DNA of 64,000 nt from Spirosomataceae bacterium TFI 002. GTDB taxonomy: Bacteria; Bacteroidota; Bacteroidia; Cytophagales; Spirosomataceae. Shown here piece after piece: positions 55,572-64,000 of the stretch. Position 1 is the stretch's first letter, and each line of letters opens with the position of its first letter. A program made the position numbers and the translations under genes. Under the pieces are notes generated by a model. That model did no database searches. It was not told the DNA's origin and saw nothing but the letters and a program-made list of their open reading frames with translations. The DNA is taken from positions 5,378,774 through 5,442,773 of the forward strand of contig LT907983.1 in NCBI GenBank assembly GCA_900230115.1, in the 5' to 3' direction.

Positions 55572-55578
55572 CGACGAA

Positions 55579-56025
55579 ATGAGAATTCTTGAAGAATTAG
55601 AAAGAACATCAAATGAGGCTTTAAAGTACTTTGAACTTCCTGAAAGTGAAATGTCAAAGAACTACGGTCCTGAGAAGTGGAACATTAAACAAATATTGGT
55701 TCATTTAGCAGATGCAGAGGCTGTTCTTTTGGAACGGATAAAACGTACGATTTCAGAAGAAAATCCAACTGTCATCGGTTTTGACCAAGATTTATGGGAA
55801 GAGAAATTATCATATAATACTTTGCCATTAGAACTGAGTAAGGAAATCTTTGTAGCAAATAGAAAGTCAATATCTTTTCTAGCCAAAGAGTTCTACCAAA
55901 AGGAAGGAAACAGAATCAATACACATAATATTGTTGGTGTTAAAACGCTAAAGGATGAATTTGACAAGGTAATTTGGCACAGCGAAGGGCATTTAGATCA
56001 AATTAAAATAGCTTTGAAATCATGA
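55579..56025 (+). CDS. DinB family protein, copy 1
   Basis: A 148-residue four-helix-bundle protein with the metal-binding His residues of the DinB group (ILVHLADAE, and IWHSEGHLDQI at the C-terminus). DinB proteins are possible thiol-dependent or metal-dependent hydrolases or transferases. It starts 7 bases after the esterase gene and overlaps the next DinB gene by four bases (ATGA). Confidence 0.85.
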   Translation: MRILEELERTSNEALKYFELPESEMSKNYGPEKWNIKQILVHLADAEAVLLERIKRTISEENPTVIGFDQDLWEEKLSYNTLPLELSKEIFVANRKSISFLAKEFYQKEGNRINTHNIVGVKTLKDEFDKVIWHSEGHLDQIKIALKS

Positions 56026-56468
56026 CAACAAAAAACATTTCTGATCTACTTATTAGAGAATTAAACCTTCTCAAAAAAGAGATTGAAGCTTATTCCAACG
56101 AAGAAAACCTTTGGAAAGTGGCTGATGGTATAACCAATTCTGCTGGAAACTTAGCTCTACACCTTATTGGAAACCTTAATACATACATAGGAGCTGAATT
56201 GGGAAAAACTGGTTATATAAGAAACAGAGAAGCAGAATTTGCTGACAAGAATATCCCCAAAGCAGTCATTATTGCGGACATTGAGAAGCTTATTCCAGTA
56301 ATTTCAACTACTCTTTCAGTCATTAAAGAGAAACAATTAAGCGAAAAATATCCATTACTAGTTTTCAAAGAAAAAGCAGAAATTGGTTTCTTCTTAATCC
56401 ATCTTCACGGTCATTTGACTTATCATCTAGGACAGATAAATTATCATAGAAGGTTGCTTGACAATTGA
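56022..56468 (+). CDS. DinB family protein, copy 2
   Basis: A 148-residue DinB-type four-helix protein, with the metal-binding pattern NLALHLIGNL and FLIHLHGHLTYHLGQINYH. Its start overlaps the preceding gene (ATGA), so the two are translationally coupled; despite equal length they are not close copies. Confidence 0.83.
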   Translation: MTTKNISDLLIRELNLLKKEIEAYSNEENLWKVADGITNSAGNLALHLIGNLNTYIGAELGKTGYIRNREAEFADKNIPKAVIIADIEKLIPVISTTLSVIKEKQLSEKYPLLVFKEKAEIGFFLIHLHGHLTYHLGQINYHRRLLDN

Positions 56469-56473
56469 ATTAT

Positions 56474-56659
56474 ATGACAAAGAAAACAAAATTAATCATA
56501 GGCATAATATTAAGCACTTTAGGTCTATTAAGTGTAATTATGGGGGTTTATGTCATTCCAGAAGGTAACGACTTTTTGGAAGACCTTGGATACTTTGTAT
56601 TTGCCGGAGGGCTAATATTTGTAACGCTTGGCTCTAGCCTTGTTGGAGGGAAAAATTGA
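56474..56659 (+). CDS. Small membrane protein of 61 residues
   Basis: Started at ATG 56474 (MTKKTKLIIGIILSTLGLLS); a TTG nine bases earlier overlaps the DinB stop. Two hydrophobic helices with a short acidic loop (PEGNDFLEDLG) and a Gly-rich C-terminus. No family is recognised. It lies six bases after the second DinB gene and may be co-transcribed. Confidence 0.55.
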   Translation: MTKKTKLIIGIILSTLGLLSVIMGVYVIPEGNDFLEDLGYFVFAGGLIFVTLGSSLVGGKN

Positions 56660-56850
56660 CGTAACTCAGAATTGAGGTTCGGAGATAAAAGCAGGAAGTT
56701 TTCGATGCTTGTAAGTTTTAAACTTTCCTTCTGAGTCCTTGAAATGTAATTTAAAAGGCTAAAGAATGGAGGTAATTGAATGAACGTTAACGGAAATTTC
56801 AACTTTTCCAGCTTCCTATTTACTACTCCATAACTATTCAACTAAATCTC

Positions 56851-58488
56851 TTACACCTTTCGCTCTATCTCCTTCAAATTCTCCATCTTTTTGTTTCTGA
56901 GGAAGCCATTGATATCTTCGAAATGTTCTTTAACTCGCTTATTACCAAACTCAAATACTTTGGTAGCCAAGCCATCCAAGAAATCTCTATCGTGAGAAAT
57001 TAAAATGATGGTGCCTTCAAATGCATTTAAAGCATCTTTTAAAATGTCCTTTGTCCTGAGATCTAAATGGTTGGTAGGCTCATCGAGAATTAACAGGTTT
57101 ACAGGTTCTAGCAATAGTTTGATCATTGCAAGTCTAGTTTTTTCTCCTCCCGAAAGCATTTTTACTTTCTTGTTCAACTCATCACCTCTAAAAAGAAATG
57201 CACCTAGCAAGTCCTTCACTTTCGTTCTTATTTCACCTTTGGCGATATTATCAACAGTATCAAAAACCGTCAGTTCTTCGTCCAAGAGAGAAGCTTGATT
57301 TTGAGCAAAGTAACCGATTTCACAGTTATGGCCTACTTTTAAATCACCCTCAAATTCTATTTCACCCATGATGGCTTTTACCATCGTAGATTTTCCCTCT
57401 CCGTTTTTACCAACAAATGCAATTTTCTCCCCTCTTTCGATGGTTAATTGTGCATTTTTGAAAACTACATTTTCACCGTATGACTTACTTACTTGATCGG
57501 CTATCACAGGATAATTCCCAGATCGTGGAGCAGGTGGAAATTTTATATTGATGTGCGAAGTATCTATTTCATCTACTTCTACAATATCCAGTTTCTCAAG
57601 CATTTTTACCCTAGATTGAACCTGTAGAGTTTTGGAATAGGTGCCTTTAAAACGATCAATAAACTCTTGCGTATCTGCAATCATTTTCGCTTGATCATTG
57701 AATTGTTTTTGCTGCTGCTCTAGCCTTTCTTTTCGTAATTGTAGGTAATGAGAATAATTCACTTTGTAATCGTAAATTTTCCCTTGTGTAACCTCAATGG
57801 TGCGATTGGTTACATTATCCACGAATGTTCTATCGTGCGAGATTAGTATTACTGCTTTGGAACTATTGATCAAAAAATCCTCTAACCATTGGATAGATTC
57901 AATATCCATGTGGTTTGTAGGCTCATCGAGTAAGATTAAATCTGGTTTCTGAAGCAGAATTTTCGCCAATTCTATTCTCATTCGCCATCCACCACTAAAC
58001 TCACTAGAAGGACGATGAAAATCGGCCCTTGAAAACCCTAAACCTTGTAAGCATATTTCTATTTCTGCATCGTAGTTAATTTCTTCTATAGAATAATATT
58101 TTTCACTCAAGTCCGAAACACGCTCAATGATGTTCATGTAGGCATCAGACTCATAATCTGTCCGAGTTTCAAGTTGAGTATTGAGCTCGTCGATTTCTTT
58201 TTTCATACCAAGCACAGCAGAAAAAGCCTTCGCAGTTTCTTCAAAAACTGTGGTATCATCAAGAGTTAATAAGTGCTGCGGTAAATAAGCAATAATTGCG
58301 TCTCCTGGGGCAGAAATTTTACCTCTTGTAGGCTTCGTGACACCGGCAATGAGTTTTAACAAAGTAGATTTACCCGCTCCATTCTTACCCATGAGGCCTA
58401 TTCTATCCTTGTCATTGATGTTAAAAGTGACATCACTAAAAAGTGTTGCTCCACTGAATTCTATTGCAATATTATCTACCGAAATCAT
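56851..58488 (-). CDS. ABC-F family ATPase
   Basis: A 545-residue protein with two ABC domains and no membrane helices. Domain 1: GKNGAGKSTLLKLIAG, SGGWRMRIELAKILL, LILLDEPTNHMD. Domain 2: GKNGEGKSTMVKA, LSGGEKTRLAMIKLL, LLILDEPTNHLD. The linker between them (about residues 235-320) has the long charged helices of ABC-F ribosome-associated factors. It acts on translation; the closest named subgroup cannot be settled. A TATCTTTG -7 box lies 23 bases upstream. Confidence 0.92.
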   Translation of the reverse strand: MISVDNIAIEFSGATLFSDVTFNINDKDRIGLMGKNGAGKSTLLKLIAGVTKPTRGKISAPGDAIIAYLPQHLLTLDDTTVFEETAKAFSAVLGMKKEIDELNTQLETRTDYESDAYMNIIERVSDLSEKYYSIEEINYDAEIEICLQGLGFSRADFHRPSSEFSGGWRMRIELAKILLQKPDLILLDEPTNHMDIESIQWLEDFLINSSKAVILISHDRTFVDNVTNRTIEVTQGKIYDYKVNYSHYLQLRKERLEQQQKQFNDQAKMIADTQEFIDRFKGTYSKTLQVQSRVKMLEKLDIVEVDEIDTSHINIKFPPAPRSGNYPVIADQVSKSYGENVVFKNAQLTIERGEKIAFVGKNGEGKSTMVKAIMGEIEFEGDLKVGHNCEIGYFAQNQASLLDEELTVFDTVDNIAKGEIRTKVKDLLGAFLFRGDELNKKVKMLSGGEKTRLAMIKLLLEPVNLLILDEPTNHLDLRTKDILKDALNAFEGTIILISHDRDFLDGLATKVFEFGNKRVKEHFEDINGFLRNKKMENLKEIERKV

Positions 58489-58511
58489 CTATTTTTTGCT
58501 CAAATTGGCCG

Positions 58512-58519
58512 CAAAGATA
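58512..58519 (-). promoter_or_regulatory. Candidate -7 box of the ABC-F gene
   Basis: TATCTTTG fits TAnnTTTG exactly, 23 bases before the ABC-F ATG; no clear -33 box. Confidence 0.4.
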
Positions 58520-58681
58520 GTTATAAGCCAATGAGTTGCTATGTGGGCTTGGGATATTTTTAGTTTCTGGGTGCTTATACCTTGCATAACATGAATGTTG
58601 GTCAATTAAAAAAAGAATTTTCAGAAGCGATTTTAGCACCAAAAAAATAGCTAATTTCCACCTTTAAAAACCATAGCCAGT

Positions 58682-60847
58682 ATGAAGCAAAATATCCTAT
58701 TCATTTTTCTACTTTTCACATTCTCTTCGTGTTTTAAACAAACAGCAAATTCCGAAACAGAAAAGTGGGAATCAATTGCGGAAAATGTTGAAATCATTCG
58801 AGACGATTTTGGTGTACCACACATTTATGGTAAAACGGATGCCGAGGCTGTTTTTGGATTACTTTATGCACAATGTGAAGACGACTTTAATCGTGTAGAG
58901 CAAAACTACATTTGGGCAACAGGTCGCTTGGCAGAAACTGAAGGTGAAAGTGCACTTTACAGCGACTTAAGAGCAAAACTCTACATGACAGAAGAGGAAG
59001 CCAAAATGAATTACGACAAAGCTCCAGATTGGCTAAAAAAGCTTTGTGATGCCTTTGCAGACGGTGTTAACTACTATTTACATACGCACCCAGAAGTAAA
59101 ACCAAGAGTTATTACTCGTTTTGAGCCTTGGATGCCCTTGTATTTTAGCGAGGGTTCTATTGGGGGTGATATTGAAAGAATTTCAACAAAAAAACTAAAG
59201 GACTTCTACGGTCCTCAGGACCAAGCTGCTGTTCATAATGGAATGATTTCTATTGACGATGGTGAGCCAAAAGGAAGCAATGGTTTTGCTATTTCTGGAA
59301 AATTAACTGAATCAGGCAATGCAATGCTCTTGATCAACCCGCATACTTCTTTCTTTTTTCGTGGGGAAGTTCATGTGGTAAGTGAAGAAGGCATGAATGC
59401 ATACGGAGCGGTTACTTGGGGGCAATTCTTTGTATACCAAGGATTCAATGAGAAAAATGGTTGGATGCACACTTCTAGCTATGGAGATGTGATAGACGAA
59501 TTTGAAGAAACTATCAACCAAGAAGATGGACTAAAATATAAGTATGGTGAAGAAATGCGTCCTGTACAAAGCCAAGAGGTGGTTTTGAAATACAAAGACG
59601 GTGACGAAATAAAAGAGAAAACTTTCGCTCATTACAGAACACATCACGGTCCTATCACTCACAAAAATGGAGACAGATGGGTAGCAACTGCTATCATGTG
59701 GAAACCGGTGGAGGCTTTGATTCAGTCCTACACACGTACGAAAATGAGTAGCTATGAGGAGTTCGATAAAATGATGGACATTAGGACAAATTCGTCCAAC
59801 AATACAGTGTACGCAGACTCAGATGGTAATATTGCTTACTACCAAGGTAATTTTATTCCAAAACGTAATTCAAGTTTTGATTTTTCAAATCCTGTAGATG
59901 GTAGCAATCCAGCTACAGATTGGTTGGGAGTTCATGAGCTCGACGAAACAATGAAAATCTTTAACCCAGGTAATGGCTGGATTCAAAATTGCAATGCGAC
60001 TCCATTCACAGCTGCTGGGGAATTTAGTCCTAAGAAAGAAGATTATCCAAATTACATGTGGGGAGTGGGTGAGAATTTTAGACAAATGAATGCGATTAGG
60101 CTTTTGTCAAAAGCAGAAAACCTAAACATTGACCGTCTGATTACACTAGCGTATGACCCACTTTTAGTTGGTTTTGAAAAACTAATTCCGGGGATAATCG
60201 AAGCGTATGACAAACAAGGTTCTAAAAACCCAAATGCCAAGGAAGCAATAGACATTTTAGGAAATTGGGATTACAAAGTTTCCATCGATTCCAAGGCAAT
60301 GAGTATTGGGCATTATTACGCTTCGGCATACAGGGATAGTAAAAAAGCTCCAATGGGGATGGATTTGACAGAAGCCATCACTTATTACGGTTCAAAATCT
60401 CCTTTAGCGGAAAGAATCTCAATTTTTGAAGAAGCCATTGATCAACTAAAAGCTGACTTCGGCAGTGTTTCAGTTCCTTGGGGTGAAATTAATCGTTACC
60501 AAAGGTTGAATGGTGATATTGAGCAAGATTTTAATGATGAAAAACCTAGTCACGCTGTGGGAATGACTTCTAGCCGATGGGGAGCTTTGGCGTCATTTGC
60601 AGCCAAGCAATACCCTGGTACCAAAAGAATTTACGGAACATCGGGCAATAGTTTTGTCGCTGTAGTCGAGTTTGGCGATAAAGTAATTGCGAAATCAATG
60701 CTCGCAGGTGGTCAAAGCGGTGACCCTAGTTCACCACATTTTGATGACCAAGTGCAGCGATATATTGACGTTCAGTTTAAGGACGTGCCGTATTACAAAG
60801 AGGATGTTCTTAAAAGAGCGAAGAAGACATATCATCCGGGTGAATGA
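58682..60847 (+). CDS. Penicillin acylase-family lipoprotein
   Basis: A 721-residue N-terminal-nucleophile hydrolase. The lipobox is S-S-C. The chain begins with VEIIRDDFGVPHIYGKTDAEA, the alpha-chain pattern; the autoprocessing site is near EPKGSNGFAISG, with Ser199 becoming the new N-terminal nucleophile. The beta-chain has GVTWGQ-like AYGAVTWGQFF and NNTVYADSDGNIAYYQGN. Members cut amides such as penicillins or acyl-homoserine lactones; the lipoprotein form suggests periplasmic or surface action. Substrate unknown. Confidence 0.88.
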   Translation: MKQNILFIFLLFTFSSCFKQTANSETEKWESIAENVEIIRDDFGVPHIYGKTDAEAVFGLLYAQCEDDFNRVEQNYIWATGRLAETEGESALYSDLRAKLYMTEEEAKMNYDKAPDWLKKLCDAFADGVNYYLHTHPEVKPRVITRFEPWMPLYFSEGSIGGDIERISTKKLKDFYGPQDQAAVHNGMISIDDGEPKGSNGFAISGKLTESGNAMLLINPHTSFFFRGEVHVVSEEGMNAYGAVTWGQFFVYQGFNEKNGWMHTSSYGDVIDEFEETINQEDGLKYKYGEEMRPVQSQEVVLKYKDGDEIKEKTFAHYRTHHGPITHKNGDRWVATAIMWKPVEALIQSYTRTKMSSYEEFDKMMDIRTNSSNNTVYADSDGNIAYYQGNFIPKRNSSFDFSNPVDGSNPATDWLGVHELDETMKIFNPGNGWIQNCNATPFTAAGEFSPKKEDYPNYMWGVGENFRQMNAIRLLSKAENLNIDRLITLAYDPLLVGFEKLIPGIIEAYDKQGSKNPNAKEAIDILGNWDYKVSIDSKAMSIGHYYASAYRDSKKAPMGMDLTEAITYYGSKSPLAERISIFEEAIDQLKADFGSVSVPWGEINRYQRLNGDIEQDFNDEKPSHAVGMTSSRWGALASFAAKQYPGTKRIYGTSGNSFVAVVEFGDKVIAKSMLAGGQSGDPSSPHFDDQVQRYIDVQFKDVPYYKEDVLKRAKKTYHPGE

Positions 60848-60971
60848 GTTCATTATTCTTAAGCAAGTACATTGTTTGCTTCGGGATTTGATTTTTTCAC
60901 AAGAATTAATTCAAGCTTGTACAAGACTGTAAGTTTTTAGCTTATTTTTATCCGTTAAACTCATTGTAAAT

Positions 60972-62399
60972 ATGATAAGAAAGGTCTACTTGGTTTGTAT
61001 TGTCGCTATAGTTTCTAGCTCTTCTATTGTTTTGGGACAAGGTAAAAAAGCTATTTTGAGCGAATTAGATAAGCAATCTGAAATGTATGGTGACAAAGCC
61101 CTTCAAATTTGGAATTTTGCAGAAGTAGGGTACAAAGAGTATAAGAGCTCTCAACTACTTCAAGATTTGCTTAAAGAAAATGGCTTCACCATAGAAGTTG
61201 GTGTTGCAGGAATTCCAACCGCTTTTGTGGCAACTTATGGCTCTGGTTCGCCTACCATTGGTATTTTGGGAGAATATGATGCTTTACCGGGTTTATCGCA
61301 AGCCGCAGTTCCTGAAAAAACTAGTTTAGGTGCAAATGCTGGTCATGGTTGCGGACATCACCTCTTTGGGGTTGGTTCTGCGGCTGCAGCCATTGCTACA
61401 AAAAACTGGATGAAACTAAGCGGACAAAAAGGAACTTTGAAATTCTACGGTACGCCGGCAGAAGAAGGTGGATCAGGCAAAGTATACATGACTCGCGAAG
61501 GCTTATTTAATAATGTTGATGTTGTACTTCACTGGCATCCTAGCGATGGAAACAAATCAGATGCTGCGAATTCACTTGCAAATAAAACTGGCAAATTCAG
61601 ATTTCATGGCTTATCTGCTCATGCTGCAGCTTCTCCTGAGAGAGGGCGTTCAGCTTTAGATGGCTTAGAAGCAATGACGCACATGGTAAATATGATGCGT
61701 GAGCACGTGCCAGAAGATGCTAGAATTCATTACATCATAACAGATGGTGGAAAAGCACCCAATGTTGTACCAGATTTTGCCGAGCTTTATATGTACGTTC
61801 GTCACCCCAATAGAGATGTAGTAAAAGACATGTGGAATTGGATGGAGCAAATTGCAGAAGGTGCCGCAAAAGGAACGCAAACGACGGTGGACTCGGAAGT
61901 TATAGGAGGAGTGCATGACCTTTTGCCAAATGAGTCTCTTGCCCATTTGATGAACAACAACATGAAGCAAATTGGTGGTTTTGCACTAAGTCCCGAAGAA
62001 ATTGCTTTTGCAAAAAAAATACAGCCAACACCCGGAATGAAAGTTAAGGATTTGGCATCAACTCAGGAAATAGACGAAAGTGTGGTTTCACAAAACGGAG
62101 GCTCAACAGACGTGGGAGACATTAGCTGGGTGGTACCAACAATGGCATGTAGAACAGCCACTTGGGTGCCTGGCACTCCTGCCCATAGCTGGCAAGCAGT
62201 TGCCTCTGGCGGTACTTCAATTGGCACAAAAGGAATGATTTTGGCAGCAAAAACCTTGGCTACCACAGCTTATGACTTGTTTACAACACCAAGTGAAATT
62301 GAAAAAGCAAAAGCTGAATTTGAGAAAAGAAAAGGACCTGATTTTAAGTACGAACCACTCATAGGAAACAGAGCTCCTGCTCTAAACTATAGAGATTAA
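60972..62399 (+). CDS. Exported M20-family amidohydrolase (AbgB-like)
   Basis: A 475-residue metallohydrolase with a signal peptide (ending VLGQ). The M20 metal-site pattern is visible: LGEYDALPGLSQA, GHGCGHHLFGVG, GTPAEEGGSGKVYMTREG (general base Glu pair) and HWHPSD. The lid domain is HGLSAHAAASPERGRSALDG. It resembles the p-aminobenzoyl-glutamate hydrolase subunit B more than the aminoacylases. It is four bases before the DUF819 transporter gene. Confidence 0.9.
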   Translation: MIRKVYLVCIVAIVSSSSIVLGQGKKAILSELDKQSEMYGDKALQIWNFAEVGYKEYKSSQLLQDLLKENGFTIEVGVAGIPTAFVATYGSGSPTIGILGEYDALPGLSQAAVPEKTSLGANAGHGCGHHLFGVGSAAAAIATKNWMKLSGQKGTLKFYGTPAEEGGSGKVYMTREGLFNNVDVVLHWHPSDGNKSDAANSLANKTGKFRFHGLSAHAAASPERGRSALDGLEAMTHMVNMMREHVPEDARIHYIITDGGKAPNVVPDFAELYMYVRHPNRDVVKDMWNWMEQIAEGAAKGTQTTVDSEVIGGVHDLLPNESLAHLMNNNMKQIGGFALSPEEIAFAKKIQPTPGMKVKDLASTQEIDESVVSQNGGSTDVGDISWVVPTMACRTATWVPGTPAHSWQAVASGGTSIGTKGMILAAKTLATTAYDLFTTPSEIEKAKAEFEKRKGPDFKYEPLIGNRAPALNYRD

Positions 62400-62403
62400 T
62401 CCT

Positions 62404-63657
62404 ATGCTACAAGAACCTATTGTTACCAATGATGCAATTTTACTAGGGATTCTTTTAGTTTTCTTATTTCTCATTTTTTGGGGATCAAAATTTGATAATA
62501 AATGGTTGGTCAAGATCTTTTCAGTTATTCCTGCACTTTTGCTCTGTTATTTGATTCCCGGCTTGCTCAATAGCTTTAATATCATCAGTGGTGACAATTC
62601 CGATTTATATAGAGTTACAACCAATTACTTGCTGCCAGCGGCTCTGATATTGCTTACTTCTACAGCGAATATAAGGGCGATTTTAGGTTTGGGTAAAACT
62701 GCATTGCTTACCTTTTTATCAGGAACAGTAGGAATTATTATTGGTGGTCCTTTGGCTTTGTTTATAGTCATGAAAGCTTCGGATAGTTTCGCTGTACAAG
62801 TCGTTGACATGGAATATTGGAAAGGCTTAATTACCGTAACTGGAAGCTGGATAGGTGGCAGTAGCAGCCAATTGGCATTGAAGGAAGTATATGGTTGCTC
62901 CGAGGAGCTTTTTGCAATCATTCTTGTGCTAGATGCAATTGTGGCAAATATTTGGACAGCAGTTCTCATTTATGGAGCCGGAATTCATCAAAAAATAGAC
63001 AAATGGCTAAAAGCTGATAGCTCCGCAATTGAAGATGTGAAACAAAGGATATTAGCATACAAGGAGGAAAAGGACAAGCCAGCTGATTTATTGGATTTGA
63101 GTTTAATTCTGGCTGTGGGTTTTGGTGGTGCAGCTTTAGCACACGCCCTTTCTTTTGGTCTTTCCGAAGTATTAACACCATTCAAGTCAAGTTTAGAAGC
63201 ATACGGTTTAGAGCCATTTACTTCAAAGTTTCTTTGGCTAATCCTACTTTCTACTACCATCGGAATAGGTTTTAGTTTTACAAAACTTAGGAGCTTAGAA
63301 AAACTAGGTTCATCAGATATTGCGACTTTGATGATCTACTTTTTGATAATGACCATTGGTACGAGGTTAAACTTATTTGGAATTGGTGCAAATGGTGGTT
63401 TACTGTTAGTTATCGTGATCTGGATGTTCATTCATATTGCAATTATGCTTGTCACAGCTCGTGTGCTTAAAGCACCTTTTTTCTTTGTAGCCGTGGGGAG
63501 CCAAGCAAATATTGGAGGAGTGGCAACCGCACCAGCAGTTGCTTCTGTTTTCCACCCTAGCCTTGCTCCTGTGGGCGTATTGTTAGCAGTTCTTAGTCAT
63601 ATTTTAGGTACTTATGGCGGCATAATTACCGCTTGGTTAATGTCATTATTCTTATGA
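62404..63657 (+). CDS. DUF819 family membrane permease
   Basis: A 417-residue protein with about ten hydrophobic helices. The DUF819 pattern is present: LLPAALILLTSTANIRAILGLG near 80, TVTGSWIGGSSSQLALKEVYG, and FVAVGSQANIGGVATAPAVAS near 365. The family is thought to be a transporter. It lies directly after the M20 hydrolase and its stop overlaps the next start (ATGA), which ties the three genes together. Confidence 0.88.
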   Translation: MLQEPIVTNDAILLGILLVFLFLIFWGSKFDNKWLVKIFSVIPALLLCYLIPGLLNSFNIISGDNSDLYRVTTNYLLPAALILLTSTANIRAILGLGKTALLTFLSGTVGIIIGGPLALFIVMKASDSFAVQVVDMEYWKGLITVTGSWIGGSSSQLALKEVYGCSEELFAIILVLDAIVANIWTAVLIYGAGIHQKIDKWLKADSSAIEDVKQRILAYKEEKDKPADLLDLSLILAVGFGGAALAHALSFGLSEVLTPFKSSLEAYGLEPFTSKFLWLILLSTTIGIGFSFTKLRSLEKLGSSDIATLMIYFLIMTIGTRLNLFGIGANGGLLLVIVIWMFIHIAIMLVTARVLKAPFFFVAVGSQANIGGVATAPAVASVFHPSLAPVGVLLAVLSHILGTYGGIITAWLMSLFL

Positions 63658-64000
63658 AAAAGCTCGTTATATTATTCGCTATTGTAGCAACCCTTTTTAG
63701 CTGCAAAAACCAAATAACTCCTATTAAGAGAGTTCACGAATTCCCAAATTACGTTGATACTGAAACAAAAGAAATCTTATTACAAGAGAAGAAAGTATAT
63801 GTAACAGACAAGGGGGTAAGTTTCTCCAATATGTTTGAAGGTGGAAAGCTCAACACCTTTACGGTCTTAAATGATAGCACTTATCAATTAAGTGTTGCTC
63901 CTGAAAATAGACCTATAAACTCTAGCCCATGGTATAGTTTTAAGGTTTGGTCCAAAAATCCTCAGACAGTTTATATTAAAATGACTTATGATGGAGATAT
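63654..64000 (+). CDS. Lipoprotein, N-terminal part (possible M14 carboxypeptidase)
   Basis: The gene runs off the window. It starts at ATG 63654 (MKKLVILFAIVATLFSCKN), a lipoprotein signal with lipobox L-F-S-C, overlapping the DUF819 stop. The visible 115 residues include VSFSNMFEGGKLNTFTVL and INSSPWYSFKVWSKNPQ, which resemble the beta-domain that precedes the zinc carboxypeptidase domain of CCP-type M14 peptidases. The catalytic domain is beyond the window, so the family is a guess. Confidence 0.55.
   Translation, partial: MKKLVILFAIVATLFSCKNQITPIKRVHEFPNYVDTETKEILLQEKKVYVTDKGVSFSNMFEGGKLNTFTVLNDSTYQLSVAPENRPINSSPWYSFKVWSKNPQTVYIKMTYDGD

Noticed and set aside
56548-56841. 97-codon frame on the minus strand
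   Set aside because: Overlaps the small membrane protein gene antisense, has no signal or domain, and its composition is not protein-like. The region 56660-56850 has no other clear content.
1-64000. Search for tRNA and rRNA genes, CRISPR arrays, insertion sequences, prophage or secretion-system islands
   Set aside because: No tRNA cloverleaf, rRNA sequence, regular repeat-spacer pattern, transposase or phage gene was recognised on reading; the tmRNA is the only RNA gene that I can support.

Overview
The window is AT-rich bacterial chromosome from a member of the Bacteroidota, most likely of the Cytophagales. The evidence is a subtilase carrying a type IX secretion (T9SS) sorting domain, SusC/TonB-receptor N-terminal domains, families common in this phylum (DUF4249, DUF5683, DUF2911), a SufC/SufD pair, a long-form signal peptidase I, a one-piece tmRNA, and promoters that fit the Bacteroidota sigma factor (TTTG, about 20 bases, TAnnTTTG). 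I see no rRNA or tRNA gene, no IS element, no prophage and no CRISPR array. Most of it looks like ordinary chromosome, so claims of novelty rest on small things.

Layout. 1-4560: a sugar-acid locus on the minus strand (lipoprotein, mutarotase-like protein, galactonate/mannonate-type dehydratase, LacI regulator, orphan SusC N-terminal domain) with three related LacI-type operators. 4561-6654: sufCD. 6855-9210: an arginine deiminase homologue and ctlX, meeting a TonB receptor and two tandem DUF4249 lipoproteins (9215-13952). 14214-17658: a flavin oxidoreductase, a membrane polyferredoxin and a DUF2911 protein. 17724-19614: methyltransferase, apaG, ung. 19687-23964: the parA-parB-DUF5683-dapB-lepB block, whose ParA is unusual. 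24065-25975: hydrolase and TIM-barrel protein. 26088-26459: ssrA (tmRNA). 26749-31656: DUF1080 protein, large haem-binding PVC-type protein and secreted phosphodiesterase. 32080-34179: fused aldolase/dehydrogenase rhaDE. 34261-36386: hisG-hisD. 36536-39774: a 40-residue membrane microprotein, a fungal-like prephenate dehydrogenase, a WcaF-like acetyltransferase and a WecA-like transferase. 39975-43000: a decayed copy of the guaA 3' end, guaA and namZ. 42914-46298: FtsX-type permease, LiaF-like and PspC proteins, and a TrpF-like protein lacking the catalytic cysteine. 46407-53411: mnmA, T9SS subtilase, Nudix hydrolase, DUF2911 protein, beta-propeller lipoprotein, small exported protein, fumC. 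53578-56659: tspO, esterase-fold protein, two DinB proteins and a small membrane protein. 56851-64000: ABC-F ATPase, then a penicillin acylase, an M20 amidohydrolase, a DUF819 permease and the start of another lipoprotein.

How it fits together. Several blocks read as pathways: sugar-acid breakdown under a LacI repressor; oxidation and hydrolysis of keto-sugars by the DUF1080/PVC pair; citrulline/arginine turnover; the chromosome-partition, lysine/peptidoglycan and secretion block; and amide or peptide scavenging at the right end. The signals most worth a second look are the three-operator LacI switch over an orphan SusC domain, the degenerate ParA, the TrpF-like protein without its cysteine, the ghost of guaA, the namZ/permease start codons one base apart, and two hairpins placed exactly at start codons (pspC and the propeller lipoprotein).
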